The notes under the pieces were generated by a model. The model was not told the DNA's origin. It saw nothing but the letters and a program-made list of their open reading frames with translations, and did not search any database. Positions 63,767 to 64,000 of a stretch of 64,000 nt of DNA are shown here, piece by piece (position 1 is the first letter of the stretch; every line of letters starts with the position of its first letter). Both the position numbers and the translations under genes were made by a program. The stretch covers positions 744,001 through 808,000 of the forward strand of contig NZ_JAPDOB010000002.1 in assembly GCF_026013565.1 (NCBI RefSeq). Reading direction: 5' to 3'. Origin of the DNA: Sphingomonas arvum (GTDB lineage Bacteria; Pseudomonadota; Alphaproteobacteria; Sphingomonadales; Sphingomonadaceae).

Positions 63767-64000
63767 GCGGCTGGCCGCCGCCGCAGCCGTGCTCGTGCCG
63801 GTCGCAGCAGCCGGAGCGGTGACGGCAGACTATGTGGACGAGAGCCACGAACTGCAGACGCGGGCGGCCCTGGTCACGGGCGGTGATCCGACGGCGGGGC
63901 AGGCCAAGTTCATCGCCTACGGCTGCGGTAGCTGCCACAGCCTGAAGAACGTCCGCCATGCGGTCGGGATGGTCGGACCTCGACTCGACGGCGTCGCACT
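63744..64000 (+). CDS. Cytochrome c, 5' part
   Basis: Reading frame open to the right edge, so C-terminally incomplete (85 codons visible). An uncleaved or cleavable hydrophobic N-terminus (RRLAAAAAVLVPVAAAGAVTADY) is followed by a cytochrome c domain with heme site CGSCH. The position at the end of the caa3 operon suggests a further electron donor to the oxidase. It starts 23 bases inside ctaG. Confidence 0.88.
   Translation, partial: MPLSRNNRRLAAAAAVLVPVAAAGAVTADYVDESHELQTRAALVTGGDPTAGQAKFIAYGCGSCHSLKNVRHAVGMVGPRLDGVA

Overview
The window is about 64 kb of GC-rich DNA (roughly two-thirds G+C) that is almost entirely coding. It reads as chromosomal sequence from an alphaproteobacterium, most likely a sphingomonad. 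The reasons are a CtrA cell-cycle regulator with Asp51 and an Ala-rich C-terminus, a HrcA/CIRCE-type groESL operon, methionine synthase split into two proteins, an S5 protein with an Arg/Gly-rich N-terminal extension, and several promoter-like sequences of the alphaproteobacterial general stress sigma factor (GGAAC-N16/17-cGTT). The species assignment is inference. I saw no tRNA, rRNA, CRISPR array, insertion sequence or prophage.

Layout. 1-6.5 kb: end of a PepSY membrane protein, SppA protease, a MATE transporter, then CIRCE-groES-groEL with a strong terminator. 6.3-6.8 kb: two small lipoproteins on the minus strand. 7.0-14.6 kb: a methionine-cycle operon (ArsR-methyltransferase fusion, metF, metH in two pieces) whose genes overlap end to start, followed by a DsbD-type reductase. 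14.5-21.8 kb: mixed housekeeping genes (amidohydrolase, threonine dehydratase, N-end-rule leucyltransferase, ctrA, pseudouridine synthase, ArfB, free-Met-sulfoxide reductase, Usp). 21.9-27.3 kb: PDH E2, a small membrane gene of odd composition, a thioesterase and E3, then a DUF4142-cupin pair behind a stress-type promoter. 27.5-45.4 kb: the str-S10-spc ribosomal superoperon (rpsL to adk), interrupted between tuf and rpsJ by an S41 peptidase. 45.4-53 kb: folA, a D-2-hydroxyacid dehydrogenase, PPK2, DUF4956, a CotH-like kinase-fold protein coupled to a PPP-type phosphatase, and an esterase divergent from a second DUF4142 gene. 53-64 kb: a receiver-domain protein, an Mfd-like helicase, and a PQQ dehydrogenase-cytochrome c-caa3 oxidase operon that runs off the right edge.

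Two groupings stand out. First, five intergenic regions carry general-stress promoter signatures. One of them is an overlapping divergent pair, and one precedes the whole PQQ dehydrogenase/caa3 oxidase module. Second, there is a compact locus of PPK2, DUF4956, a secreted CotH-like kinase-fold protein and a secreted phosphatase. The last two are translationally coupled and could form a periplasmic phosphorylation/dephosphorylation pair. All functional calls come from reading translated motifs; no database search was possible.
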